Assembly: GCF_047425865.1 (NCBI RefSeq)
Contig: NZ_CP179735.1
From: Macrococcoides equi
GTDB lineage: Bacteria; Bacillota; Bacilli; Staphylococcales; Staphylococcaceae
Length of the DNA: 64,000 bases
Direction: 5' to 3' (one strand)
The translations under genes were made by a program, and so were the position numbers. Numbering within the stretch: the first letter of the stretch is position 1; every line of letters starts with the position of its first letter. The notes beneath the pieces are model-generated. The model worked only from the letters and a program-made list of their open reading frames with translations, was not told where the DNA came from and searched no databases. Shown here one piece after another: positions 26,900 through 35,214 of this stretch.

Positions 26900-28348
26900 A
26901 TGTTCAAAGATTTTCACGCCCTTGTGAAACATCCACTACTATTCTTATCACTTATCGTTATTTTATTTTTACCTATTATCTATAGTGCTGTTTTCATCTA
27001 TTCAATGTGGGATCCCTATGGTCAGACACAAGATCTGCCAATCGCTATCGTTAATAATGACCAAGGTGCAAAGATTCAGGATAAAGAAGAGAACCTTGGT
27101 GAGAGGGTTATTAAGAAACTTAAGAAAAACAATGATTTTAAATGGGAGTTTATCGATTCAAAAAAAGCAGTAAAAGGGATTGAAAAAGGTGAATATTTCG
27201 CTGTGATTGAGTTCCCGAAAGAATTCTCAAAAGATGCTTCAACGATGCTTAATCCCCACCCAAATCAAATGGAAATGCACGTAAAGACAAATCCAGGTTA
27301 TAGTTATTCAGGACAAAGTATCGGAGATAAAAGTATTCAGGCTGTTAGAGATAATATTTCGTTATCACTACGTGAAATTTATTTAAAGAAAATCTTTGGT
27401 TCTCTCAAGGATATGCATGGCCACTCTCAAACGCTATCTAAAAACCTAAAAAAAATGCAACAGGCAGATGTTAGACTAGCAAATGGTTCTAAGCAAGTTG
27501 ATGATGGACTGGCAAAAACACAGGCAGCCTTACCTCCACTCCAAACGCCAGAATTCTCTCGATTGATTGCTGGTTCTAATCAAATCACTGATGGATTAAA
27601 TGAACTTGCAGGGAATACAGATAAGATTACTAAAGCTATCGATAAATCACTTAAGCAGACAGACGACCTATCTTTCAATCAGGATAATGCCATCGCTATT
27701 AGTGATCCTGTTCAAACAGTTGAACATAATGTGACAGAGGTTAAAAACTACGGACAAAGCTTTGCGCCTTATGTCTTAAGTTTAAGTTTATATGTTGGGG
27801 CTATTGCTTTTGTGACGATTTATCCTGTCGATAAAAGGGTTGGCGATTCAAAAAGTGCGGTGAACTGGTGGTTAAATAAACTTGGTTTAATGCTAACGCA
27901 CGGATTATTGCAAGGTATTCTATTATCATTATTCACACAATACGTCATAGACATCGATATAGCGAATCGTGGTTACTTTACGTTAACTTTAGTAGCATGG
28001 TCTATCGCAGCTGTGTTAATCGTGTCTTGTTTAGTTGCTGCATTCGGTAATATCGGTAAATTCCTAGCGATTATTTTATTGATTCTTCAACTAGGTTCAA
28101 GTGAAGGTACATTTCCGATTCAGTTAACGAATAAATTCTTCCAGAGTATCCACCCGTATTCACCAATGACTTATGTGATTAAAGCACTTAGAGAATCAAT
28201 CTTTGACTTTGAAGGTAGCGTTCCTGTCAATGAAGCTATCACAATCATCGGTGTCATCGGTTTAATTTTTGGTGTATTACTATACTTTGCCTATCTCGGT
28301 CGATTAAACATTAAAAATATCCGACTGAATACACGCGATTTAGATTAA
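26900..28348 (+). CDS. YhgE/Pip-family membrane protein, short form
   Basis: A 482-residue protein: N-terminal helix (about 15-37), an outer domain starting DPYGQTQDLPIAIVNNDQGA (family signature), and five or six C-terminal helices (about 290-470). Relatives include Pip phage-infection protein, EsaA and ABC-2-like permeases; they usually have 700-1000 residues with a long coiled coil. Here the coiled-coil part (about 170-265) is short. ATG with AAAGGAGGG upstream. Function unknown; possibly export or envelope integrity. Confidence 0.8.
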   Translation: MFKDFHALVKHPLLFLSLIVILFLPIIYSAVFIYSMWDPYGQTQDLPIAIVNNDQGAKIQDKEENLGERVIKKLKKNNDFKWEFIDSKKAVKGIEKGEYFAVIEFPKEFSKDASTMLNPHPNQMEMHVKTNPGYSYSGQSIGDKSIQAVRDNISLSLREIYLKKIFGSLKDMHGHSQTLSKNLKKMQQADVRLANGSKQVDDGLAKTQAALPPLQTPEFSRLIAGSNQITDGLNELAGNTDKITKAIDKSLKQTDDLSFNQDNAIAISDPVQTVEHNVTEVKNYGQSFAPYVLSLSLYVGAIAFVTIYPVDKRVGDSKSAVNWWLNKLGLMLTHGLLQGILLSLFTQYVIDIDIANRGYFTLTLVAWSIAAVLIVSCLVAAFGNIGKFLAIILLILQLGSSEGTFPIQLTNKFFQSIHPYSPMTYVIKALRESIFDFEGSVPVNEAITIIGVIGLIFGVLLYFAYLGRLNIKNIRLNTRDLD

Positions 28349-28386
28349 TTAATTGATGATAACCTCATAAGTTATGCATGCAATAT

Positions 28387-28420
28387 AAAAAGCGAAAGAC
28401 TCTTAAATCTTTCGCTTTTT
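28387..28420. terminator. Bidirectional terminator shared by YhgE-like gene and hld-like transcript
   Basis: Perfect 13-base arms (28387-28399, 28408-28420), A-run on one side and T-run on the other. It ends the plus-strand YhgE-like gene and the minus-strand transcript with the two peptide genes. Confidence 0.88.
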
Positions 28421-28491
28421 ATATATGTAATAGAATGATGTGTAAAAATGTCAAAGAAAAATATAAAATTATAAAATATAGTATAAAGAAA

Positions 28492-28569
28492 TTATGCTGC
28501 GAATTTAGTGATTGTTTCAGCGATTAAAGTGATGAATTTAACAACTGTATCTACGATATCTGCTACCAT
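28492..28569 (-). CDS. Delta-haemolysin-like peptide 1 (25 aa)
   Basis: A 25-residue amphipathic peptide, MVADIVDTVVKFITLIAETITKFAA split here as MVADIVDTVVKF + ITLIAETITKFAA. Ungapped against S. aureus delta-toxin it keeps M1, D4, I5, T8, I16, T19, K22 and F23. AAAGGAG lies eight bases before the ATG. Second of two tandem, related peptide genes divergent from agrB, the place occupied by hld/RNAIII in staphylococci. Expected to be secreted without a signal peptide and act as a surfactant or membrane-active peptide under agr control. Not annotated by length-limited gene finders. Function is inferred. Confidence 0.82.
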   Translation of the reverse strand: MVADIVDTVVKFITLIAETITKFAA

Positions 28570-28611
28570 GATAAATTCTCCTTTCACATCAAATTTTTTA
28601 AAGACTTAAGA

Positions 28612-28686
28612 TTATTGGAACTTAGCAACTGTGTCAACGATGAACGTGATAACTTTGATAATGCTTTGTACGATATCAAGAATCAT
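28612..28686 (-). CDS. hld: Delta-haemolysin-like peptide 2 (24 aa)
   Basis: A 24-residue amphipathic peptide (MILDIVQSIIKV + ITFIVDTVAKFQ). Ungapped against S. aureus delta-toxin (26 residues) it shares ten positions, including M1, D4, I5, I9, I16 and the C-terminal DTV-x-KF. AAGGAGG lies seven bases before the ATG. It is the promoter-proximal peptide gene on the transcript divergent from agrB, so it is the likely hld counterpart. The other peptide, 42 bases downstream, is a clear paralogue. Haemolytic or surfactant activity is inferred from family. Confidence 0.85.
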   Translation of the reverse strand: MILDIVQSIIKVITFIVDTVAKFQ

Positions 28687-28896
28687 GATGGTTCCTCCTT
28701 CATTAATTAGCTTAGTTATATTATATGTGGACCCATCATTTTAGAGTGCGTTTATGCCAATAATGATAAATTTGGTTCTTAAGTGTCATTTTTGAAGTTT
28801 TTTTGATGCATTTAGGAATAAAAATCGTACAAATTCGAATAATTGAATATGTGTATTCCAATAAAATCTTAAAATACTTATAAGGAGATGAAATGA
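28687..28896. promoter_or_regulatory. agr P2-P3 divergent promoter region
   Basis: 210 bases between agrB and the peptide genes. On the minus strand a TATAAT (28725-28720) lies about 34 bases before the first peptide; 17 bases further up the -35 position is CACTCT, very poor, as expected of an activator-dependent promoter. On the plus strand two related 9-mers, TCATTTTTG (28786-28794) and GCATTTAGG (28808-28816), are 22 bases apart; the second matches the AgrA half-site ACAGTTAGG at 7 of 9. AgrA binding is a hypothesis from this spacing and position. Confidence 0.55.
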
Positions 28897-29427
28897 ATGA
28901 GTAGATCTGCACACGGAGGATTATCTGAAATTGAACGCTTAAAATTCAAACGTGGCCTGCAGGTCATTGGTAAGAACTTATTAATTTCATTTACGATATA
29001 TTTCACGAGTTTTTGTCTCAATATATTATTACAAGTTTTTGTAATACATTTTTGTTACTTTATCATTCGTTATTTCAGCTTTGGTGCACATCTTAAAAAC
29101 TTTTATCTATGTATCATTCAAAGCTTGATAACATTTGTCTTTATACCATATTGTATAATACACTATACCCAAGACATCCATCTTACCGGGTTTGGGATAG
29201 GTGCTGCGATTCTTATTATCATCCTCGGTCCTCAGCCAACGAAAGCCCAACCGATCCATGATTATATGCTAAAATCATTACATATCAAAACAGTAATTAC
29301 GGTGCTCGTATTGCTATGTATGGTCTTTATTTTATCGGCACAATATGGAATGCTTATATATTATGGTATAATTACACAAAGCATTACACTCATCATTACT
29401 TACATAGGGAGGAAACGTCATGCATAA
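28897..29427 (+). CDS. agrB: AgrB, autoinducing-peptide processing protease
   Basis: Membrane cysteine endopeptidase that cuts the C-terminal tail off AgrD and forms the thiolactone. 176 residues, about six helices. The catalytic pair is His65 (FSFGAH) and Cys72 (FYLC), seven residues apart as in S. aureus AgrB. The last part carries GPQPTKAQPI. ATG with AAGGAG nine bases upstream. It overlaps agrD by 8 bases; first gene of agrBDCA. Confidence 0.95.
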   Translation: MSRSAHGGLSEIERLKFKRGLQVIGKNLLISFTIYFTSFCLNILLQVFVIHFCYFIIRYFSFGAHLKNFYLCIIQSLITFVFIPYCIIHYTQDIHLTGFGIGAAILIIILGPQPTKAQPIHDYMLKSLHIKTVITVLVLLCMVFILSAQYGMLIYYGIITQSITLIITYIGRKRHA

Positions 29428-29557
29428 CTTTATTCAATCTATCATCGACTTCATTATTTTTATTGGAGATAAAAGTATCGTTAGAAGCTGTTATTTTTAT
29501 TTCAATGAAGATGAATTAGACAACAGACTATTTGAAGACAAAAGAATGGCTGAGTAA
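29420..29557 (+). CDS. agrD: AgrD, autoinducing peptide precursor
   Basis: A 45-residue precursor: amphipathic leader (1-18), then SIVRSCYFYF and the acidic recognition tail NEDELDNRLFEDKR. By analogy with staphylococcal AgrD, Cys24 and the four residues after it (YFYF, ending Phe28) should form the thiolactone ring; AgrB would cut before Asn29. Residues 20-23 (IVRS) would give the exocyclic tail, with length set by the second cleavage. The ring is entirely aromatic. GGGAGG precedes the ATG. It overlaps agrB by 8 bases and agrC by 1. Confidence 0.93.
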   Translation: MHNFIQSIIDFIIFIGDKSIVRSCYFYFNEDELDNRLFEDKRMAE

Positions 29558-30873
29558 TGACTGATTTTACAGCATTAGAATCTACTTTTTTCATTATTTT
29601 TCAAAGTATTTGTTTTAGTATCGCAGTGTCATTGATTGGTAACTTTAAATATAAAAAGCAGGACATTATCAAATTAATCGCTTTATTTTTCATTCCTGCT
29701 GTTATCTTATTTTTCATCTTTAAAAGTTTAGCAATCATCTATTTTATAGTGTTCTATACTTTCTTTCATCGTCATCAATCATGGATATTTAACGGCCTGA
29801 TTGTACTTGTAACTATTCTGATAGCAGTAATTAGTGACCATGTTTCGGCATTGGTCACTATCTCTTTTTTCGGAGAACGTTTTTTCTATAACGATGATTA
29901 CCTTTTATACTTCATCATATTTTTATGTCTGATGATTTTATTGCCACTATTAATCAGAAAACTTTTTGACTATATTAAAGATTTTCAGATTCTATATAGT
30001 GACAAGAAGTTTATTAATATGCTGGTTATTTATTTGTCGGTTTCTATATTTTTGATTTATATCACGACCCCTAACCATGCACTTACTAAACATGAATATA
30101 TCAGGTATGTCACTGTTTACGTTGCCTATTTTATCATTAGTTTTATCATGGTTATTTTACTCGCACGCTCACTTTATCAGAAGCTGCTGCTCAATATTAA
30201 AAATAAAGAGAATAGCGATTACTATAAGTATACGAAAGAGCTTGAACAGACTAATACAGCAATGCGCAAATTCAAGCATGATTATGTTAATATATTAACA
30301 ACGATGTCCGGATATATATATGAAGATGATATGGCAGGATTAAAGAAATATTTCGACCAGTATATCGTCCCATTAAAGGAGAATATCGATTATCAGCAAT
30401 ATCAATTATTCGGAATGGATAAAGTTAATGTCGTCCCGTTAAAAGGTTTACTGACGTCTAAGATTATTGCTACACAGGAATCAAATATTCATTTAATTAT
30501 AGATGTTTCAGATGAAATATACGAAACAGATATTCAAATAGATATCATTGATTACTGTAGAATGATTGGCATCGTGTGGGATAATGCGATAGAAGCGTCA
30601 ACAGAGGTTAAAAAGAATGAGATACAAGCCGCTTTAATGAAGACAAAAGAAAGTTTAATCTTTGTGATTTCTAATACATGTAATGCTTCTATGCCGTCGA
30701 TTGCAGAATTATATCAGACAAACTACTCAACGAAGAGTAATCAACGTGGTCTGGGACTCTCTAATCTGAACGAAATCTCTAATAAGTATTCAAATGTATT
30801 TCTGGACACCTCTATCCAATCTAATAACTTCATCCAGAAAATTGAAATAATATTTAACTATGAGGAGCCGTAA
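29557..30873 (+). CDS. agrC: AgrC, histidine kinase receptor
   Basis: Membrane sensor kinase for the autoinducing peptide. 438 residues: about six helices in 8-205, then the dimerisation helix with the phosphorylated His241 (MRKFKHDYVNIL) and a HATPase domain with DNAIEAS (N-box) and RGLGLSNL (G-box). These are the motifs of the HPK10 group to which AgrC belongs. The start codon shares one base with the agrD stop (TAATG). AgrA follows directly. Confidence 0.94.
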   Translation: MTDFTALESTFFIIFQSICFSIAVSLIGNFKYKKQDIIKLIALFFIPAVILFFIFKSLAIIYFIVFYTFFHRHQSWIFNGLIVLVTILIAVISDHVSALVTISFFGERFFYNDDYLLYFIIFLCLMILLPLLIRKLFDYIKDFQILYSDKKFINMLVIYLSVSIFLIYITTPNHALTKHEYIRYVTVYVAYFIISFIMVILLARSLYQKLLLNIKNKENSDYYKYTKELEQTNTAMRKFKHDYVNILTTMSGYIYEDDMAGLKKYFDQYIVPLKENIDYQQYQLFGMDKVNVVPLKGLLTSKIIATQESNIHLIIDVSDEIYETDIQIDIIDYCRMIGIVWDNAIEASTEVKKNEIQAALMKTKESLIFVISNTCNASMPSIAELYQTNYSTKSNQRGLGLSNLNEISNKYSNVFLDTSIQSNNFIQKIEIIFNYEEP

Positions 30874-30874
30874 A

Positions 30875-31597
30875 ATGAATATTTATATTTGTGAAGATTC
30901 TGTTGAGCAACTTAATCATGTAAAGAAGGTCATCGCGAATCATATTATGATTGAGCAACTGGATATGACTTTAGCGCTTGCTACTAATGATCCATATGAG
31001 TTACTTGAGAAAGTGAATGCTTCAAATGATATCGGTATCTATTTTCTGGATATTGACTTATCATCAGATATTAACGGCGTTCAACTTGCTCAAAAAATTA
31101 GAGATGTAGACGCATTAGGACATATCATCTTTATTACAAGCCATAGTGAGTTAACCTATCTAACGTTTAAATATAAAGTTTCTGCCTTAGACTTTATCAT
31201 TAAAGATGATGTAACTTCGCTCGATCATAGTATCCGTGAGTGTATTGATGTATGTCAGCAACGACTTAGTGCAATCATAGAACGCGATAAAGTAGATAAA
31301 CTGGAAGTTAAATCAGGTAGCCAAAAACTATTTATTAACTATGATGATATTATTTTCTTTGAATCTTCACCTAATCCTCACCGCATTATTCTGCATTTAG
31401 TGAATCGCAGATTAGAATTTTACGGTAATCTAAAAGAATATGATGATCTTGATGAACGTTTCTTCCGTTGCCATCAATCTTATATCGTCAATGTCGATTA
31501 CATCCAGTCTATCGACAAGAAAAATCGATTAATTCATTTCACAAATGGAGAATCATGCTATATCTCCTCTCGTAAAATTAATAAGCTACCAAAATAA
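30875..31597 (+). CDS. agrA: AgrA, LytTR response regulator
   Basis: Response regulator that, when phosphorylated by AgrC, activates P2 and P3. 240 residues: receiver domain (1-125) with acidic pocket CEDS at 6-9 and Asp59 in YFLDIDL, then a LytTR DNA-binding domain (about 143-238). Cys in FFRCHQSY corresponds to the redox-sensitive Cys199 region of S. aureus AgrA. ATG 30875 is chosen, with GAGGAG seven bases upstream, inside the end of agrC. Last gene of agrBDCA. Confidence 0.95.
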   Translation: MNIYICEDSVEQLNHVKKVIANHIMIEQLDMTLALATNDPYELLEKVNASNDIGIYFLDIDLSSDINGVQLAQKIRDVDALGHIIFITSHSELTYLTFKYKVSALDFIIKDDVTSLDHSIRECIDVCQQRLSAIIERDKVDKLEVKSGSQKLFINYDDIIFFESSPNPHRIILHLVNRRLEFYGNLKEYDDLDERFFRCHQSYIVNVDYIQSIDKKNRLIHFTNGESCYISSRKINKLPK

Positions 31598-31620
31598 AGA
31601 AAGATTATATTCCAATATTA

Positions 31621-31661
31621 AAAAATCAGAGACTGACTTTAATTGTCAGTCTCTGATTTTT
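31621..31661. terminator. Bidirectional terminator of agr
   Basis: Perfect 17-base arms (31621-31637, 31645-31661), 7-base loop, T-run on the plus side. It also serves the convergent ABC permease gene. Confidence 0.9.
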
Positions 31662-31663
31662 TT

Positions 31664-32605
31664 CTAGTTTATATCTCGCTTTACAAAAGCTATCCAGGCT
31701 AGTAATAGAAATATTGCTAAATAAATCACTGTAACCGTTAGTGAAAATGAGAATGTCATATCGTCTCTAAATGGTCCGATAAAATGAAAGTAACGTGACA
31801 TATCAGAGTTTGTGAACAATAAGTATTTTGACCATTTGTACTGTGTAATAAATGCTGAGACAGTTGAACCTAAGAACATAATAAACATACTTAACCCAAT
31901 TGCTAAGCCGCTATTGCGTAATATACTTGAAATCATGAAGCCGAATGTGCCAAGTGTTATAACGTGAAGTAGCTTTAATCCGTATATAAGCCCGATTTCA
32001 ATCATTAATGAGTTACTCGAAAACTTATCTGGACGTTCAAATAATAATTCCGGATTAATGCTTGTTGTACCAAAGAATATCAAGCCTACGATATAAGTCA
32101 TCAAGACAAGTATGAACATCATCACCAGGCTGAAAATAATCATTGCTACATATTTAGAGGCTAATATCACCGTACGTGAAACTGGCCTGATTAACAATTG
32201 CTTAATCGTACCATAAGTAAACTCATTGGCGATACTTCCACCTGCAACAACTATCGTAATTAAACTAATGAGTGCTGTTAAGAATGCATTATCAATGACA
32301 AAGTCTCCTGCCTGATAATGATGAGGTTTAATATTATGTTTCAAATAATAATTATTCTTTTCGATAGAGCGCTTAATTGTAGCAGGATTAGATTTTTTAT
32401 CCTTCGCTAACTTCTGATTTTGTTTTACCAGCTGCTCTTTCCAATGCTTATTATAAGTTGTTTTTGTATCAATCACCTTACTCGATTCTGTAAGCATGGC
32501 AACACCCACTAAAGATACCAGCATTACAAGAACAATAGACCAGATCATTTTTTTGGCAAATATTTTCATCAATTCGTTACTAACTAAATGATAAAACTTA
32601 AGCAT
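31664..32605 (-). CDS. ABC-2 type permease
   Basis: A 313-residue membrane protein with six helices, one at the N-terminus (15-37) followed by a 60-residue outside loop, and the ABC-2 motif GGSIANEFTYGTIKQLLIRPVSR near 121-143. It forms the membrane part of the exporter whose ATPase is encoded just upstream (8-base overlap). Homologous to BcrB/CcmB-like permeases for peptides or lipids. It sits next to agr; a role in export of, or self-protection from, the agr-linked peptides is possible but not shown. Confidence 0.85.
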   Translation of the reverse strand: MLKFYHLVSNELMKIFAKKMIWSIVLVMLVSLVGVAMLTESSKVIDTKTTYNKHWKEQLVKQNQKLAKDKKSNPATIKRSIEKNNYYLKHNIKPHHYQAGDFVIDNAFLTALISLITIVVAGGSIANEFTYGTIKQLLIRPVSRTVILASKYVAMIIFSLVMMFILVLMTYIVGLIFFGTTSINPELLFERPDKFSSNSLMIEIGLIYGLKLLHVITLGTFGFMISSILRNSGLAIGLSMFIMFLGSTVSAFITQYKWSKYLLFTNSDMSRYFHFIGPFRDDMTFSFSLTVTVIYLAIFLLLAWIAFVKRDIN

Positions 32606-33518
32606 TTACTTCACCACCAATCATCTCAAAGAAACGTGACTCAAGATTCACTTTTTCTCTGTAGAATGCATGCATTGAAATGTTCGCCTTTGATAACTGA
32701 TGAATCATCTCAGGCACCTGATTTTCTTCTATATCCATATGAATTTCCTGATGATTGATTGTCATTTGCTTAACGTACGTCAGTTCAGAAAGAACAGATG
32801 TTGCTGCTTCAATCTGTTCAACTTTTAAGATGAACTTATGCTGACCCATCTCTGAAATATCATTTAAATCCTGAATTGTGACGAGTTGTCCATCTTTAAT
32901 CACACAAATTCGATCACACATCATCTCAATTTCACTGAGTAAATGAGATGAAACGATGACTGCTACACCTTCTTTTTCAGCTAAATTTCTAATATAATGT
33001 CTTATCTCTTTAATACCCGCAGGATCTAGTCCATTTGTTGGTTCATCCAGAATAAGTACAGAAGGTCTATGTAATATTGAAACTGCTATTCCGAGACGCT
33101 GTCTCATACCTAACGAATACTGCTTCACTTTCATATGTATTGCATCCGTCAATCCAACAAGTTCGACCACTTCATGGATACGTTCTTTCGAGATATTGTC
33201 ATTCATTTTTGCGAAGTGGACTAAATTATCATAGCCAGATAAGAAGGGATATAATTCAGGATTTTCAACAATCGCACCGACTTCTTTAATCACTTTTTTG
33301 AAATCTTTACTGATATCATATCCCTTGATAAAAATTGATCCACTTGAAACTTTATTAAGACCCACAATCATTCTAATCGTCGACGTCTTTCCTGCACCGT
33401 TGGGGCCTAGGAACCCAAAGACTTCTCCAGCATTTACCGAAAAACTTAAGTCTTTAATAATATGCGCTTTTCCTTTATATTTATTAACACTTTCCAGTCT
33501 CAATACTTCTTTGGACAT
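32598..33518 (-). CDS. ABC transporter ATP-binding protein (BcrA-like)
   Basis: A 306-residue ATPase: Walker A GPNGAGKTS near 39-47, Q-loop, signature YSLGMRQRLGIA, Walker B VLILDEPTNGLDP and switch His in VSSHLLSEIE. The C-terminal 90 residues are the usual BcrA-type extension. Partner of the permease gene that overlaps it by 8 bases. GAGGGA precedes the ATG. Substrate unknown. Confidence 0.9.
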   Translation of the reverse strand: MSKEVLRLESVNKYKGKAHIIKDLSFSVNAGEVFGFLGPNGAGKTSTIRMIVGLNKVSSGSIFIKGYDISKDFKKVIKEVGAIVENPELYPFLSGYDNLVHFAKMNDNISKERIHEVVELVGLTDAIHMKVKQYSLGMRQRLGIAVSILHRPSVLILDEPTNGLDPAGIKEIRHYIRNLAEKEGVAVIVSSHLLSEIEMMCDRICVIKDGQLVTIQDLNDISEMGQHKFILKVEQIEAATSVLSELTYVKQMTINHQEIHMDIEENQVPEMIHQLSKANISMHAFYREKVNLESRFFEMIGGEVNA

Positions 33519-33618
33519 AAAAATCCCTCACTATACAATGTGTTTATTAACAGTATGTCAAAAAACATTGTAAGCAAGGGATAATACTTCATATTCGTTA
33601 TTAAATTATGCCTATTCG

Positions 33619-34434
33619 TTAAATCTTATCTAATGATACGACATCATCATGTACCATACCTTCACCTAATCTATGTGCATTAGACACTTCATACAACGCA
33701 GCTCTCAGATGAATAATTTCATCGTCTTCCAGAACTTTTAGGTTGTTTCCTACTTCAAGTACATTAAACATTTCATGCTGCTCAGTAGTCTCTGATTTCA
33801 ATTGTATGTTTCCTATCTCAACGCGTTGATAATCACAGGGAATCTCAGCAATTGAATGTGGTGATGCATGCACTTCAGCAAATAATATCACTTGATTTCC
33901 TTTAAGTTCCGCCTGAAATCTGATATATTGATTTTCATTTGATTTAAAATAATGAAGATTATAGAACACTCTATCTTTAAAAGTTGTTTTAATCGGTTGA
34001 TTCACAATAAATTGTTTCAGGTGACGATGAAACTGCTCTATTTTCAGCATGTGCCTCATTAAATTTAGCTTTATTTTCCAGTCCGTCTCATCATGAATCG
34101 CATTACTATATTGCGCAAGCTTAACGATAGAATCAGCCTTTGTCCACGGAAAATACGGAAAAGAAACCATTACGATGTCAACCGGTACCGTTCCTTTAAA
34201 GTGAATCGCTAATCCCTTTAATGGAACGAGTCGTGTGTAATGCTTTCTATCCGTTAAAGCATCCGAAAGACGTACAATCGCTTCGGTTGATTCTCCAAGC
34301 AACTTTTTACCCAGTTCCTTCAGTTGTACTTCACCCTGATAATTAAATCCTTTAGTATGCGCGCGTTTACCACCCTTAGAAACATTTGCCAGTCGCTCAA
34401 TCGTATGAATAATAAAGTGTGCTTTTTCTTTCAT
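33619..34434 (-). CDS. Catalase-related protein (small heme-catalase fold)
   Basis: About 271 residues, much shorter than monofunctional catalases (about 480). Motifs of the catalase core are visible: KRAHTKGF with the distal His26, the LKGLAIHFK strand, SFPYFPW, and near the C-terminus RAALYEVSNAHRLG, which matches the proximal-Tyr motif R-x3-Y-x5-HRLG of small catalase-like enzymes. The distal Asn of true catalases is missing (MVSFPYF). Activity may be peroxidase-like or absent. ATG 34434 follows GGGAG at eight bases. Confidence 0.6.
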   Translation of the reverse strand: MKEKAHFIIHTIERLANVSKGGKRAHTKGFNYQGEVQLKELGKKLLGESTEAIVRLSDALTDRKHYTRLVPLKGLAIHFKGTVPVDIVMVSFPYFPWTKADSIVKLAQYSNAIHDETDWKIKLNLMRHMLKIEQFHRHLKQFIVNQPIKTTFKDRVFYNLHYFKSNENQYIRFQAELKGNQVILFAEVHASPHSIAEIPCDYQRVEIGNIQLKSETTEQHEMFNVLEVGNNLKVLEDDEIIHLRAALYEVSNAHRLGEGMVHDDVVSLDKI

Positions 34435-34464
34435 GACAACATCTCCCATGTTTATTAATTTAGA

Positions 34465-35214
34465 TTAATAATTTTGATTAACATTCATATCTATTTTTTT
34501 ATTTGGACGTGTTGAATAATACCATTGGTAACACATTAAAAATATAACAATTAATTCTATGACATCTCCGCCGTAATACATTATTATTGCACCGTTTTCA
34601 GCCTCAACTTTTTCTACACCTGCTGGTGGATAAGGATAAAATGATTTACTCAATATTTGATGTAATGCAACAGAAATAATCATAACAATTGAACGATATT
34701 TAAAAGTATAAGGATGCGCTGTTGGTTCGTTCTGCAAAATAACTGAAGTAAATAAATATCCTGCCGCAAACACATGGAAATGTACTAAATAAAACACCAC
34801 CAAAGACTCATGCATCATCATAAATAACGAACTTCTATACAATAACCACAATCCACCAGTATTTAGTATCAATGCTGAAAGAGGATGGGTAATTAGTTTT
34901 ATATAACCACTTTTTAATAACTTCGTAACTTTTCTGGCATGATGAACATTTAAACTATTCAGTAATAAAGTTATAGGCTTAGAAAGTGCCATAAGTAGTG
35001 GAGCAGCCATCCCAAGAATTAAATGACCATACATATGCATATCAAATTGATGGTGAAAAATCGGAAAAATGATGACTGAACTCGCTAATATAATGCCTAA
35101 ACACCAAAAAAAAGTTCTATATATAGGCCATTGTTTATTCTGAAACACAAAAATAATATAGATAGTGATTAAAGTCAGCGCAATTATAATCATAAAATTC
35201 ATATTATGATGCAT
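34465..35214 (-). CDS. Cytochrome c oxidase assembly factor, CtaG family
   Basis: A 249-residue membrane protein with seven helices. The motif HMYGHLILGMAAPLLMALSKP (about 60-80) and later HFHVFAAGYLF are typical of the caa3_CtaG family, which supports copper-centre assembly in heme-copper oxidases. It overlaps the DUF2243 gene by 11 bases; the two are a common pair in Firmicutes. No oxidase genes are present in the window, so the partner is unknown. Confidence 0.8.
   Translation of the reverse strand: MHHNMNFMIIIALTLITIYIIFVFQNKQWPIYRTFFWCLGIILASSVIIFPIFHHQFDMHMYGHLILGMAAPLLMALSKPITLLLNSLNVHHARKVTKLLKSGYIKLITHPLSALILNTGGLWLLYRSSLFMMMHESLVVFYLVHFHVFAAGYLFTSVILQNEPTAHPYTFKYRSIVMIISVALHQILSKSFYPYPPAGVEKVEAENGAIIMYYGGDVIELIVIFLMCYQWYYSTRPNKKIDMNVNQNY

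Noticed and set aside
28773..28788. ACACTTAAG (minus strand) as an AgrA half-site
   Set aside because: One mismatch only, but no partner 9-mer at 12-13 bases on either side; left out of the main call.
31664..33518. Calling the ABC pair Pmt
   Set aside because: Pmt has four genes with two ATPases and two permeases; this is a single pair.
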